Positions 36,139 through 43,568 are shown, counted from the first letter of the stretch. The stretch: DNA of 64,000 nucleotides from JACTUA01 sp964551875 (GCA_964551875.1 CAZKEV010000004.1:1-64000), one strand, 5' to 3'. Notes: a model not told the origin generated them from the letters alone. A program made the numbers and translations.

Positions 36139-36351
36139 AACTGGACCGATATCACCCTCCATGCCCCGTACCTGCACCTCACCAAGGCCGATATCGTGGA
36201 GATCGGCGCGAGGCCCGGGGTCGACTACTCCCTTACCTGGACCTGCTACCAGGGAGAGGAACGAGCATGCGGGAAATGCGGGGCCTGCACCGAGAGGATC
36301 GAGGCGTTCAGGGAGGCGGGGGTGAGGGACCCGGTGGAGTACTCAGATTAA
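36139..36351 (+). pseudogene. queC 3'-end fragment A (5'-truncated)
   Basis: From 36139 the sequence matches queC at the DWTDITLHAPYLHLTKADIV codons and stays in frame to a stop after DPVEYSD. About 70 codons remain, including the zinc cysteines (ACGKCGAC). The PP-loop half is missing, so it is not functional as QueC. It separates the first HEPN/MNT cassette from the second. Confidence 0.88.
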
Positions 36352-36376
36352 TAAGATCCACAAGAGCGTATTGAAT

Positions 36377-36727
36377 TCAGGTGTTTCCTGCGGGACGCAG
36401 GATATTCTCAATTTTTTCCTTCAGGTCAGGAATGTCTTTCTGGATGGTCTCCCACACAGCCTCGTAATCAACACCGAAATAATGATGGATGAGCTTGTCC
36501 CTCGTCCCTGCGGCCTTTTTCCACGGGATGGCAGGGTGATTCTCCTTGAATTCACTGGAAATATTCTTTGCTGCTTCACCGATGATGGTGAGCATCCTCT
36601 CGATACCTGCTCTTTCCAGGGGCCTGTCCTTCAGGTCTCCCGCTGAAGTAATGCTCCTGGAGAAATCCTCTATCTGGAGGATCGCGTCGTACATGTGCTG
36701 TATATAGGCGCGATCCCTCTGGTTCAT
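36377..36727 (-). CDS. hepT: HepT-like HEPN ribonuclease toxin (DUF86)
   Basis: A 116-residue DUF86/HepT protein. The R-x4-H RNase motif is clear in GTRDKLIHHYFGVD, with the following Tyr that is the target of MntA-type AMPylation in characterised pairs. The helix AGIERMLTIIGEAAKNIS is also typical. It overlaps the upstream MNT gene by 4 bases. It is the distal gene of a three-gene MNT-MNT-HepT operon facing queC. Confidence 0.9.
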   Translation of the reverse strand: MNQRDRAYIQHMYDAILQIEDFSRSITSAGDLKDRPLERAGIERMLTIIGEAAKNISSEFKENHPAIPWKKAAGTRDKLIHHYFGVDYEAVWETIQKDIPDLKEKIENILRPAGNT

Positions 36728-37020
36728 CCCAGGATCACCACTTCATCATGCCGGACCGAATCGATGAGGTAGGGGCTTACCGCCTTTTCGGTAAGGAGGT
36801 CCACCTTGAGGTGCAGAGCTTGTTCAAGCTCCTCTTCGATTCCTACAAGGTCGAAGAGGCTCTTAGGTTGGGCAAACCTGACGAGGATATCGATGTCGCT
36901 CCCCGGGCCTGCTTCCCCTCGTGCATAGGATCCAAAGACCGCGACTCTCCGGACCCCGTGGGGTTTCAGGATCCTGAGAATGGTCTCCTTCACTTCCCCT
37001 TGAAGCCGTTTACCGGTCAT
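36724..37020 (-). CDS. mntA: MNT nucleotidyltransferase antitoxin (MntA-like)
   Basis: A 98-residue MNT protein with FGSYARGEAGPGSDIDILV (GSxxRGx..SDIDILV) and the third acidic position in LKVDLLTE. MntA proteins AMPylate HepT to silence it. It lies directly upstream of hepT with a 4-base overlap and 12 bases downstream of a second MNT gene. A close homologue is at 40710-41006. Confidence 0.88.
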   Translation of the reverse strand: MTGKRLQGEVKETILRILKPHGVRRVAVFGSYARGEAGPGSDIDILVRFAQPKSLFDLVGIEEELEQALHLKVDLLTEKAVSPYLIDSVRHDEVVILG

Positions 37021-37032
37021 GTGAGAACCGTC

Positions 37033-37320
37033 CTATGCATAGACGACCTCCGAAAGAATCGGTTCCCTCAGACGGGGCTTGATAGCTCCCTTCATCACAA
37101 GATCCACCTTCCGGCCAAAGAGGTCCTCGAGGTAGAACTTCAGATCAATGTAGTGATCGAAGTTCTTCTCCCCTTCCCGGAACTCCACGAGGACATCTAC
37201 ATCACTCTCGGGCTTCTCCTCTCCCCGCACGAACGATCCGAAGATCCCGATCCGTTCCACTCCGAACCGGTTCCTGATCTCCTGCTCATGCTCGCGGAGG
37301 AGCGAGAGGGGAATTGTCAT
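37033..37320 (-). CDS. Second MNT nucleotidyltransferase, first gene of MNT-MNT-HepT operon
   Basis: A 95-residue MNT protein with FGSFVRGEEKPESDVDVLVEF and RKVDLVM. It is of a different subgroup from its neighbour and closely resembles 40417-40713. A TATA-like CTATAAAAA on the minus strand (about 37346-37354) is some 26 bases before the ATG, so the mRNA may be leaderless. Whether it acts on the same HepT is unknown. Confidence 0.85.
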   Translation of the reverse strand: MTIPLSLLREHEQEIRNRFGVERIGIFGSFVRGEEKPESDVDVLVEFREGEKNFDHYIDLKFYLEDLFGRKVDLVMKGAIKPRLREPILSEVVYA

Positions 37321-37358
37321 CGATCTCTGTTTAGGTTCTCCCGCTTTTTATAGGTATA

Positions 37359-37400
37359 GTGTTAAATGCAACGCGATTCGAGAGTAGAATCATTTAACAC
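37359..37400. promoter_or_regulatory. 10-bp inverted repeat upstream of MNT-MNT-HepT operon
   Basis: GTGTTAAATG (37359-37368) and CATTTAACAC (37391-37400) are perfect inverses separated by 22 bases. They sit just upstream of the minus-strand TATA element, where a bound repressor or activator could control the operon. Confidence 0.55.
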
Positions 37401-37454
37401 GACTGGAGAAGATCCAGAGGGTCTTTGATTGTAAGGGCGGTCATCACGAGGAAT

Positions 37455-37781
37455 ATACCGCACCTCTTCTACGCGGCCCACTCGGGGGACCATGCCATCT
37501 ACCCGGACTGCAGGCCGGTCTTTGTGAGCGCCATGGAGACGGCGCTCCACCTCTGCGACTGGCACGACGTCACCCTCCATGTCCCGTACCTGCACCTCAC
37601 CAGGGCCGATATCGTGAAGATCGGCACCAGGCTCGGGGTCGACTACTCCCTCACCTGGACCTGCTACCGGGGAGAGGCCCTCGCCTGCGGGTTGTGCGGC
37701 TCCTGCACGGAGAGGCTGGAGGCGTTCAGGGAGGCGGGGGTGGAGGACCCGGTGGAGTACGCGGATTCGAAAGTGGAATAG
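37455..37781 (+). pseudogene. queC 3'-end fragment B (5'-truncated)
   Basis: Homology starts at the PHLFYAAHSGDHAIYP codons and runs in frame to a stop after DPVEYADSKVE, about 108 codons. This is the longest of the three fragments. The zinc motif is CGLCGSC and the PP-loop is absent. A GTG/ATG-started frame could extend from 37425 but adds only unrelated residues. Confidence 0.88.
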
Positions 37782-37797
37782 GAAGAAGAATGTCTCA

Positions 37798-38250
37798 TCA
37801 GGGAGAAGTTTTCCCGTAGCCCTTCCCGGTCAGGTGGGAAAAGACGATCTGGTTGATCTGTTCTGCATCCCTGACGGTTCCTTCGGCGGAGGCTTGTCCA
37901 TACGTTAAACCATAATCGGCAGATTCGCGGGCAGTTTTCGCGTTCCGGATATCGGTAACAAGAGAGGCGGGCAGCAGCCCTTTATCGGTGAAAAGTTCCT
38001 CGATGGCAGCGATGAGGCAGTCATGGCTCTTTTCGGTATATCCGACGCTGAATAACAATGATTTGAAGGCATGGAACATGGAATAATACGCCTTGATGAT
38101 GGTCCATTTATAGTCGGGTTCCCCGAGGGATCTCTTTGCTGATTCGAGATCTTTCTCTGCTTCTCTCATCTCGGCTTCAATGTCTCTGGTATTGACAGGG
38201 ATTTTTCGTAAACCCCGCTTGCTGATACAATTACGAAATTTATAGGACAT
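37798..38250 (-). CDS. HEPN-domain protein, partner of second winged-helix nucleotidyltransferase
   Basis: A 150-residue HEPN protein with helix WTIIKAYYSMFHAFKSLLFSVGYTEKSHDCL and a later RNAKTARESADYG segment. It starts 3 bases after the stop of the upstream winged-helix nucleotidyltransferase, so the two are one operon. It is analogous to the pair at 35050-36061 but divergent in sequence, so it is not a recent copy. Confidence 0.82.
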   Translation of the reverse strand: MSYKFRNCISKRGLRKIPVNTRDIEAEMREAEKDLESAKRSLGEPDYKWTIIKAYYSMFHAFKSLLFSVGYTEKSHDCLIAAIEELFTDKGLLPASLVTDIRNAKTARESADYGLTYGQASAEGTVRDAEQINQIVFSHLTGKGYGKTSP

Positions 38251-38253
38251 GTT

Positions 38254-38955
38254 TTACCCTTTCAGGATAATTCCCTGTGAAATATTGTCAAACAGGATTT
38301 TATCCTTTGTTTTTAATCGGTATGTCTCATCCGGCGTACTGATCAACGGAGACATCTCTCTCGTAATCTTTCTCTGGTGCCTGGCGAGGATCTTCTGGAC
38401 CGCATCCTTGTCTTGCGTTTCGAGAAAGAGATCAATATCGCTCTCATAGGTATCTTCTCCCTTTGCGCAACTGCCATAAAGGATGGAGTTCGTTGTTACC
38501 TGGTCAAGATCCCTGATAAGATCGGTCAACTCGAGAAGTGTGAGACAGATTTTCATATGCCTGAGAAGTACGCTCTTCATATTCGCCTGATAAAAAACGA
38601 GATTCCCCACGTCTTCATGGGTTACCAGCCCCACCTCTTCCAGCTGCTTCAGATTTTTACTGATCATCGAGACGTCGTAGTTTAAAGATCTCGCCAGGTC
38701 CCTCACGTGGAACTTATTTGAGTAATTTCTGCCCAGACCGGCTAGTAAAATCAATGATGATCTCCGAAATAATTTCATGTATGGAACGAAGAAATCCGAT
38801 CGGGCGCTAAATTGGTTTTGCCCATTGTATTCTCCTTGAATCCCTGGTTTTTGTCTCCTGTTTCTTGATGGGCGCTCGTCCAGGCTGCCTTTTTGGGGGT
38901 GCTTGCCCAGTGTTTGTTGATTTATATTCAACAATTGTTGACTCTTATTCTTCAT
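38254..38955 (-). CDS. Winged-helix nucleotidyltransferase, second copy type
   Basis: A protein of about 233 residues. Starting at ATG 38955 (MKNKSQQLL...) it would be leaderless, because ATTTATAG on the minus strand (38981-38988) lies about 26 bases upstream; an internal ATG at 38780 (MKLFRRSS) is an alternative. The winged helix is HVRDLARSLNYDVSMISKNLKQLEEVGLV, and the MNT motif is YGSCAKGEDTYESDIDLFL. The first codons lie inside three dyad repeats, suggesting autoregulation. Confidence 0.8.
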   Translation of the reverse strand: MKNKSQQLLNINQQTLGKHPQKGSLDERPSRNRRQKPGIQGEYNGQNQFSARSDFFVPYMKLFRRSSLILLAGLGRNYSNKFHVRDLARSLNYDVSMISKNLKQLEEVGLVTHEDVGNLVFYQANMKSVLLRHMKICLTLLELTDLIRDLDQVTTNSILYGSCAKGEDTYESDIDLFLETQDKDAVQKILARHQRKITREMSPLISTPDETYRLKTKDKILFDNISQGIILKG

Positions 38956-38974
38956 GTGTTGACTATAAGTCAAC
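38916..38974. promoter_or_regulatory. Three GTTGA-N7-TCAAC dyads with 21-bp spacing
   Basis: GTTGA-N7-TCAAC occurs at 38916-38932 and 38958-38974, with a degenerate middle site (GTTGA-N7-TCTTC) at 38937-38953. Starts are exactly 21 bases apart. The array covers the predicted transcription start and the first codons of the winged-helix MNT gene. Confidence 0.7.
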
Positions 38975-39035
38975 ACCACCCTATAAATCTTCGGGTAAAA
39001 TCTCTCCTCTTCCCAAGGATGTGGAGAACCGTCCT

Positions 39036-39280
39036 ATGTCAGCGCCATGGAGACGGCGCTCCACCTCTGCGACTGGACCGACATCACCCTCCATGCCCCC
39101 TACCTGCACCTCACCAAGGCCGATATCGTGAAGCTCGGCACCGGGCTCGGGGTCGACTACTCCCTCACCTGGACCTGCTACCGGGGAGAGGCCCTCGCCT
39201 GCGGGTTGTGCGGCTCCTGCACGGAGCGGCTGGAGGCGTTCAGGGAGGCGGGGGTGGAGGACCCGGTGGAGTACGGGTGA
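39036..39280 (+). pseudogene. queC 3'-end fragment C (5'-truncated)
   Basis: Homology begins near the FVSAMETALHLCDW codons and continues in frame to DPVEYG and the stop. A frame from ATG 39047 gives 77 residues. The C-terminus is the same as in full-length queC, ending VEYG. The zinc motif CGLCGSC survives, but the ATP-binding half is missing. The junction with unrelated DNA differs from those of fragments A and B. Confidence 0.88.
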
Positions 39281-39305
39281 TCCAGGATCCGAGGGAACAA
39301 GAGAA

Positions 39306-39527
39306 ATGACATCTCCAATCGAGGAAATCACGGTCAAATGTCCCAGATGCGGCAGGGAATACCAGGACTGGTACCGGCCCTCGGTCAACCTGGCACTCGA
39401 CGATTTTGACGAGGAATACCTCGACGAATGTTCAAGCGCCACATGCCCATTCTGCCGGTTCAAGGTGCATATCGATACCCTGCTCGTCGATAAGAATGGA
39501 ATTTTTCACTTCGGGGGATCGGAGTGA
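39306..39527 (+). CDS. Small zinc-ribbon protein, 73 aa
   Basis: Starts 25 bases after queC fragment C. The product has CPRCG near the N-terminus (Cys12/Cys15) and CSSATCPFC (Cys42, Cys47, Cys50), consistent with one zinc site, and an acidic middle (DDFDEEYLDE). I do not recognise a named family. The pattern recalls small zinc proteins linked to toxin-antitoxin islands. Confidence 0.65.
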   Translation: MTSPIEEITVKCPRCGREYQDWYRPSVNLALDDFDEEYLDECSSATCPFCRFKVHIDTLLVDKNGIFHFGGSE

Positions 39528-39601
39528 AGGAATGCGGATTATCCTCAAGGTAATCTCAACCCTCATATAGAGCATCGCTCCAATCCTGATATTGACCATT
39601 G

Positions 39602-39922
39602 ATGAGGAACAGGCAGTACCCTTTGGGGAGACCTTCTCTTGAAGAGATCCAGGCCATCCTCCGCGAGCACCTTCCGGAGCTGAGGCGGGAGTATGGAGTC
39701 AGATCCCTCGGGATCTTTGGTTCCTATACCCGCGGGAATGCAAAGAAGCGGAGCGACCTGGATATCCTCGTCGAATTCGAGAGGATCGGGACGCTCCTCG
39801 AATATATCCGGCTGGAAGACACCCTCACCGATCTCCTTGGTGTAAAGGTTGACCTGATTGACAAATCCACTCTGAAACAAGGTATCAAGGCCCGGATCCT
39901 GCGTGAAGCCATCCCGGTATGA
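39602..39922 (+). CDS. Orphan MNT nucleotidyltransferase
   Basis: A 106-residue MNT protein with FGSYTRGNAKKRSDLDILVEF and VKVDLIDK. ATG 39602 is preferred over a TTG one codon earlier. The next gene is on the opposite strand and no HEPN/HepT partner is adjacent, so it is an orphan or acts with a distant HEPN protein. Confidence 0.82.
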   Translation: MRNRQYPLGRPSLEEIQAILREHLPELRREYGVRSLGIFGSYTRGNAKKRSDLDILVEFERIGTLLEYIRLEDTLTDLLGVKVDLIDKSTLKQGIKARILREAIPV

Positions 39923-39966
39923 AAGCCGGTAGAAATTACCGGATTTTGGCATCCTGGAGTTCAATC

Positions 39967-40245
39967 TTACACTCCGATAACCGTGAAGAACTTCTCTCGT
40001 GATTTGAGAACAGGGCTGATATCCTCGAGTGTCCCGTACTCTTCGGCATTCTTCAGGTATAGCTCAATAGCCTCCCGAATGTTTTCCAGGGCTTCCGAAG
40101 GTGTATCTCCGCAGCTCGTAACTTCCAGTTCAGCGCATTTTGCGACGTAGGTATTTTCTTCGTTCCATATGGCGACAGTAAAATAATAAGGACCCATACC
40201 CTCTTCACCGGATGGTTGCATTCTCTCTCCGATACTATAGCGCAA
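39967..40245 (-). CDS. HicB-like antitoxin without visible HicA
   Basis: A protein of up to 92 residues whose core YYFTVAIWNEENTYVAKCAELEVTSCGDTPSEALENIREAIELYL is the HicB partial RNase H fold. A start at the internal ATG before GPYYFT is equally possible. HicB normally pairs with a small HicA RNA-binding toxin, but no HicA ORF is visible on either side, so it is an orphan. Confidence 0.8.
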   Translation of the reverse strand: MRYSIGERMQPSGEEGMGPYYFTVAIWNEENTYVAKCAELEVTSCGDTPSEALENIREAIELYLKNAEEYGTLEDISPVLKSREKFFTVIGV

Positions 40246-40326
40246 TTCTATCCTCAGGATTCCGAGAGCAAAATACCTCCTGAAACTCGGGTAAAGGTGT
40301 AATGCATGCTCCTTTCCTCGGGGATT

Positions 40327-40364
40327 GTTGACTCGTTTTCAACATTTGTTGATCATCAGTCAAC
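40327..40364. promoter_or_regulatory. Two GTTGA-N7-TCAAC dyads with 21-bp spacing, no regulator gene attached
   Basis: Dyads lie at 40327-40343 and 40348-40364, the same half-sites and 21-base step as at 38916-38974. A minus-strand TATA element, TATAAAAA (40388-40395), precedes them. A short minus-strand reading frame beginning MLKTSQQ at about 40345 resembles the MKNKSQQ start of the 38254-38955 gene but soon becomes unrelated. Confidence 0.65.
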
Positions 40365-40416
40365 AATCTGGCGAGGGATAACTTTCCTTTTTATACTGTA
40401 ACCCGGGAGCAATGGC

Positions 40417-40713
40417 TTATGCATATTCGACCTCTGAAAGTATCGGCTCACGGAGGCGGCGCTTGATGGTGTCCTTCATCACGAGGTCCACCTTCCGCCC
40501 GAACATGTCTTCAAGGTAGAACTTCAGGTCCATGTAATGATGAAAAGTCCCTTCCCCGTCTTTGAATTCCACGAGGACATCCACATCGCTCTCCGGCTTC
40601 TCTTCTCCTCTTACGAAGGACCCGAAAATTCCAATCCGTTCCACACCAAACCTGTCCAGTATCTCCTGCTTATGCACCCGGAGGAGTGAAAGGGGAGCAA
40701 TCCCAGAATTCAT
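40417..40713 (-). CDS. MNT nucleotidyltransferase, second cluster
   Basis: A 98-residue protein with FGSFVRGEEKPESDVDVLVEF, nearly the same as the gene at 37033-37320. It overlaps the stop of the upstream MNT gene by 4 bases. Here it is the distal gene of the pair, reversed relative to the 36724-37320 operon, and no HepT follows it. Confidence 0.85.
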   Translation of the reverse strand: MNSGIAPLSLLRVHKQEILDRFGVERIGIFGSFVRGEEKPESDVDVLVEFKDGEGTFHHYMDLKFYLEDMFGRKVDLVMKDTIKRRLREPILSEVEYA

Positions 40714-41006
40714 TCCAGGATCACCACTTCTTCGCGCCGTATTATATCGATGAGGTACGGGCTTACTGCTCCTTCGGTGACGAGGTCAACCTTACGATGG
40801 AGTGCCTGTCCAAGTTCATCCTGGATGCGGACGAGTTCGAAGAGGCTCTTTGGATCCTTGAACTTGACGAGGATATCGATATCGCTCCCGGGACCCGCTT
40901 CACCACGTGCAAAGGATCCAAAAACCGAAACCCTCGCAACGCCGTGCGGCTTCAGCATTCTGAGGATGATCTCCCGAATATCCCCTGGAAGCCGTAAACC
41001 ATTCAT
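40710..41006 (-). CDS. MNT nucleotidyltransferase, MntA-like, second cluster
   Basis: A 98-residue MNT protein with FGSFARGEAGPGSDIDILVKF, a close homologue of 36724-37020. It is the first gene of a two-gene MNT pair. The HepT partner that accompanies its homologue is missing here, so the pair may be a residue of a larger operon or may act in trans. Confidence 0.85.
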   Translation of the reverse strand: MNGLRLPGDIREIILRMLKPHGVARVSVFGSFARGEAGPGSDIDILVKFKDPKSLFELVRIQDELGQALHRKVDLVTEGAVSPYLIDIIRREEVVILE

Positions 41007-41388
41007 CTCTCTTCACCCTGTCCCAGTAGCGGCGGTGGGGTCTTGTTCTCCCTCTTGCAGAAGGAATACCCCTCCGTATGTAAAGATTCGCCTTCTTCCG
41101 TGAAAATGTCTCTTCTGTTCGCGAACAGGGTTCGGGATTGGAAGTCGAGAAAAACAGGAAAAAAGATTCGGAACCTGACCCTCGGCACCTCCCGCTCCCG
41201 GAGGTTCACCTCCATGGTCCAGACCACGCCTTCCCGTGGGCGACCCGGAACATGGCGATCTTGCTTCCCAGCTTGGCGTTCTCTATGATGTCCCCGCTCC
41301 AAGAAATCGGGAACAGCACCATCCGGTACAAAGCTAACCTTTATCACATTTCTCTCTAATCTTTACTCAAAACTTAAAGTTGATTATT
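41007..41388. other. Gene-free stretch between MNT pair and winged-helix gene
   Basis: About 380 bases. A 114-codon minus-strand frame (41003-41347) is open but has no recognisable domain, is rich in Arg/Glu and overlaps the MNT start, so I do not support it. The right end (about 41370-41388) is AT-rich and probably carries the promoter for the gene at 41389. Confidence 0.4.
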
Positions 41389-41730
41389 ATGATGGATCTC
41401 ATCTCGATCGTTGAGAAATCCGGGGATCTGGACGGGACCATCATCTCCCGGGTCCGCCTCGAACTGCTCTGGGCCCTGGCAGAACTGGGAGAAGATGGTG
41501 CCACAGCGAGGCAACTGAAGGCAGGCCTGAACCTGAGTGACGGGGTCCTCTACTCAAACCTGAAGAAACTGGAAGAGCTCGGCTATGTAAGGTGCGAGCA
41601 GGTCACTATCGAGGGAAAGGCACTGGAACTTTTTTCCATCACGCCGGACGGCCTTGCAGAGTGGATGAAGGTGAGGGAATGGCTGTGCAAGCTCCTGGAA
41701 TGCGGCGGTGAGACCTGTGAACGACCGTAG
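41389..41730 (+). CDS. Winged-helix transcriptional regulator (PadR/MarR-like)
   Basis: About 113 residues from ATG 41389 or 41392. The helix-turn-helix region is RLELLWALAELGEDGATARQL, then DGVLYSNLKKLEELGYV, followed by a wing (ALELFSITPDGL), as in small archaeal PadR-like regulators. CTTAAAG about 20 bases upstream could be the TATA element of a leaderless transcript. It overlaps the next gene and begins a three-gene operon ending in a MazF-type toxin. Confidence 0.75.
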   Translation: MMDLISIVEKSGDLDGTIISRVRLELLWALAELGEDGATARQLKAGLNLSDGVLYSNLKKLEELGYVRCEQVTIEGKALELFSITPDGLAEWMKVREWLCKLLECGGETCERP

Positions 41731-42247
41731 CAGGGTCATTGCCTGTTTCAGGGAAGCAGGCTTTCAGATGGATAAGAACCGGTACGAACACCGCCTTATT
41801 GCCCAAAAGATGATCTGCCTGCTGAAACTGAAAGGCATCCCGTTTGAATACCCGTTCGGCCTCTATGTCCGCGGCCCCTATTCGCCTGCCCTGGCCCTGG
41901 AGTATTACCGGTATCCCAGCGACTTTCTCGAGGCGCGGAGCGATCTCTCCCTTACCCCCGTAGAATCCGGGTATGTTTCGCAGTTGGGTGAACTATTTGG
42001 AAAGAGCCCGTCCCTGCTTGAAATCGGTGCGACCTACGGATACCTGGCGTACCAGGCCCATTATCCCCCCGAGGTGGCGTATCGCCTGGTAAAATCAATG
42101 AAATCGTTTTACCGGAATGACCAGATCGTGAAAGGGGTCAATAAGGCAAAGCAATACCTCTTCACTCCGGCTGAAGACGATGTCATGCTGCTGGAGGGAG
42201 AATTGAGACAATGGCAGCGGGCAGGCATCAGGTCCATGAGGCACTGA
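41708..42247 (+). CDS. YwgA/Panacea-like protein, probable antitoxin
   Basis: A protein of 176-179 residues, started at GTG 41708 or 41717. The segment RLIAQKMICLLKLKGIPFEY followed by FGLYVRGPYSPALALEYY matches the pattern of YwgA and SocA/Panacea-related domains (QKLxYLL ... YGPYSP). Panacea domains are known to serve as versatile antitoxins. It overlaps the regulator upstream by 23 bases, and its stop abuts the MazF start with no gap, so it is in the expected place for the antitoxin. Confidence 0.65.
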   Translation: MRPVNDRSRVIACFREAGFQMDKNRYEHRLIAQKMICLLKLKGIPFEYPFGLYVRGPYSPALALEYYRYPSDFLEARSDLSLTPVESGYVSQLGELFGKSPSLLEIGATYGYLAYQAHYPPEVAYRLVKSMKSFYRNDQIVKGVNKAKQYLFTPAEDDVMLLEGELRQWQRAGIRSMRH

Positions 42248-42583
42248 ATGGAGAGGGCCCGGGGTGAGATCTGGTTCGTGGATCTGAGTGATGCCCGGGG
42301 CCACGAGCAGGCCGGGATACGACCCGCAATCGTGCTGGGCGTATCCTATGGAGGGATAACCATCGTGGTTCCCCTCACGACAACTCCGGCTGCGTTCCAG
42401 TTTCCCCATACGCATTGCATCCACAGCGATTCCCGGAATGGACTGTCCGATGATAGTGCAGCGCTTGTCTTCCAGATTGTGGCACTATCAGAGGATCGTT
42501 TCATCAGGAAAACGGGACATTGCTCCGATGAAGACATGGAAGCCATCACAATACTTTTGAAGGACTTGCTCTCCATTGATTGA
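42248..42583 (+). CDS. MazF/PemK-family endoribonuclease toxin
   Basis: A 111-residue protein with the MazF beta-barrel pattern: RGEIWFVDLSDARGHEQAGIRPAIVL, then TIVVPLTTT, then LVFQIVALSEDRF. The RP (GIRPAIVL) and the T in PLTTT correspond to the Arg and Thr/Ser of the RNA-cleaving site. No ordinary MazE/AbrB antitoxin is adjacent; the upstream YwgA-like protein takes that position. Confidence 0.88.
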   Translation: MERARGEIWFVDLSDARGHEQAGIRPAIVLGVSYGGITIVVPLTTTPAAFQFPHTHCIHSDSRNGLSDDSAALVFQIVALSEDRFIRKTGHCSDEDMEAITILLKDLLSID

Positions 42584-42760
42584 ACCAGATGATGGAGGGA
42601 CGCCATGCTCCAGGGCCTTAACAGTGGTGTTCTTTCTTCCCGGTGACGATGATGATCCAGTGGGGGGTTGCCTGGATGAAGGCGGGATCGATGGTAAACA
42701 TCCCCAGGTCGCTGATGGATTCGACCAATGCACCCTGGGAAGGACACCGGGCTCTGTTCC

Positions 42761-42856
42761 TCAGGCCAGTTGCCCTGCCAGCCAGAGCGCCATGATGATG
42801 ATGCCGAGGACTAAAAGAACCAGGATCACAAGAATGGCGACGCGCTTCCGTTCCAT
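42761..42856 (-). CDS. Single-span membrane peptide, 31 aa
   Basis: A short ORF starting MERKRVAIL and continuing as one hydrophobic helix of about 22 residues, ending GQLA. A GGGGAAGTGAG stretch upstream may act as ribosome-binding site. The rest of 42584-43094 holds no gene I can support; a short minus-strand frame at about 42615-42720 looks protein-like but has no good start. Confidence 0.4.
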   Translation of the reverse strand: MERKRVAILVILVLLVLGIIIMALWLAGQLA

Positions 42857-43094
42857 GCTTCTCACTTCCCCTTCTCTCCCCGCGGATGATATCCTTTCCT
42901 CCAGCACGGGATGGCCCCTCCTATCGGTACATAATCGGGCAACGGAAGCTGATCCCTGGTGATCCGGGCAGAAAGGAGACTTGCGGATTTCAGCGGAGGG
43001 GTGGAGCCGTCTCCTCCATGGGAATCTTAAGGAGTGCACCGAAGCCCTCATACATGAAGGCGATGATACACCGTAGCGGAGGGAGTCTGGAGAT

Positions 43095-43568
43095 ATGGGA
43101 AAGGATTGCGGGTTGGATCTCTTCCGGGATTTTGAATTTGACGATATCACCAGCGCGAAGCCCCCGGCTGCGAAGGGGGTATACGTCATCAGGGTCCGGA
43201 AACCGGGAATGCCTCCCGATGAGATTATCCAGAACCTCGAACCCCACATCTCACGTCTGGGGTGGGAGATGGCCGGGAAGCATCTCCTTGACCGGATCGG
43301 GAGAATCCGGAAGATCGGGGACTGTCCCATCATCTACATCGGGTCCGCTGGAACGAATCCGGGAAGCAGGCATACCCTTGCAGGGCGGTACCGGGACCTC
43401 GTGAGCCGCCATACCATCCAGTTCCCCATCTGGGCACTGCTCTACTTCGGCTGGGAACTGGATCTCGGGTGGAAGGTGGATGAAAACCCGAAGGAACTGG
43501 AGAAAGATCTGAAGGAGAGATACGAGACCCGGCAGCGGAGGATGCCACCGGCACTCGTTGTAAGATGA
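43095..43568 (+). CDS. GIY-YIG-like nuclease domain protein
   Basis: A 157-residue protein. KGVYVIRVRKPG and CPIIYIGSAG match the GVY...YIG core of the GIY-YIG fold, followed by an Arg-containing helix (TLAGRYRDLVSRH) and a C-terminal acidic/basic helix with Glu residues that could supply the metal ligand. GIY-YIG domains cut DNA or RNA. It is the last accessory gene before the P-type ATPase and converges with it. Confidence 0.65.
   Translation: MGKDCGLDLFRDFEFDDITSAKPPAAKGVYVIRVRKPGMPPDEIIQNLEPHISRLGWEMAGKHLLDRIGRIRKIGDCPIIYIGSAGTNPGSRHTLAGRYRDLVSRHTIQFPIWALLYFGWELDLGWKVDENPKELEKDLKERYETRQRRMPPALVVR

Noticed and set aside
41003..41347. 114-codon minus-strand frame before the winged-helix gene
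   Set aside because: Arg/Glu-rich with no domain or ribosome-binding site; overlaps the start of an MNT gene. It could be a decayed gene, but I cannot support it.
42615..42720. Short minus-strand frame with a protein-like sequence (ISDLGMFTIDPAFIQATPHW)
   Set aside because: No convincing start codon or ribosome-binding site and too short to assign; it may be a gene remnant.
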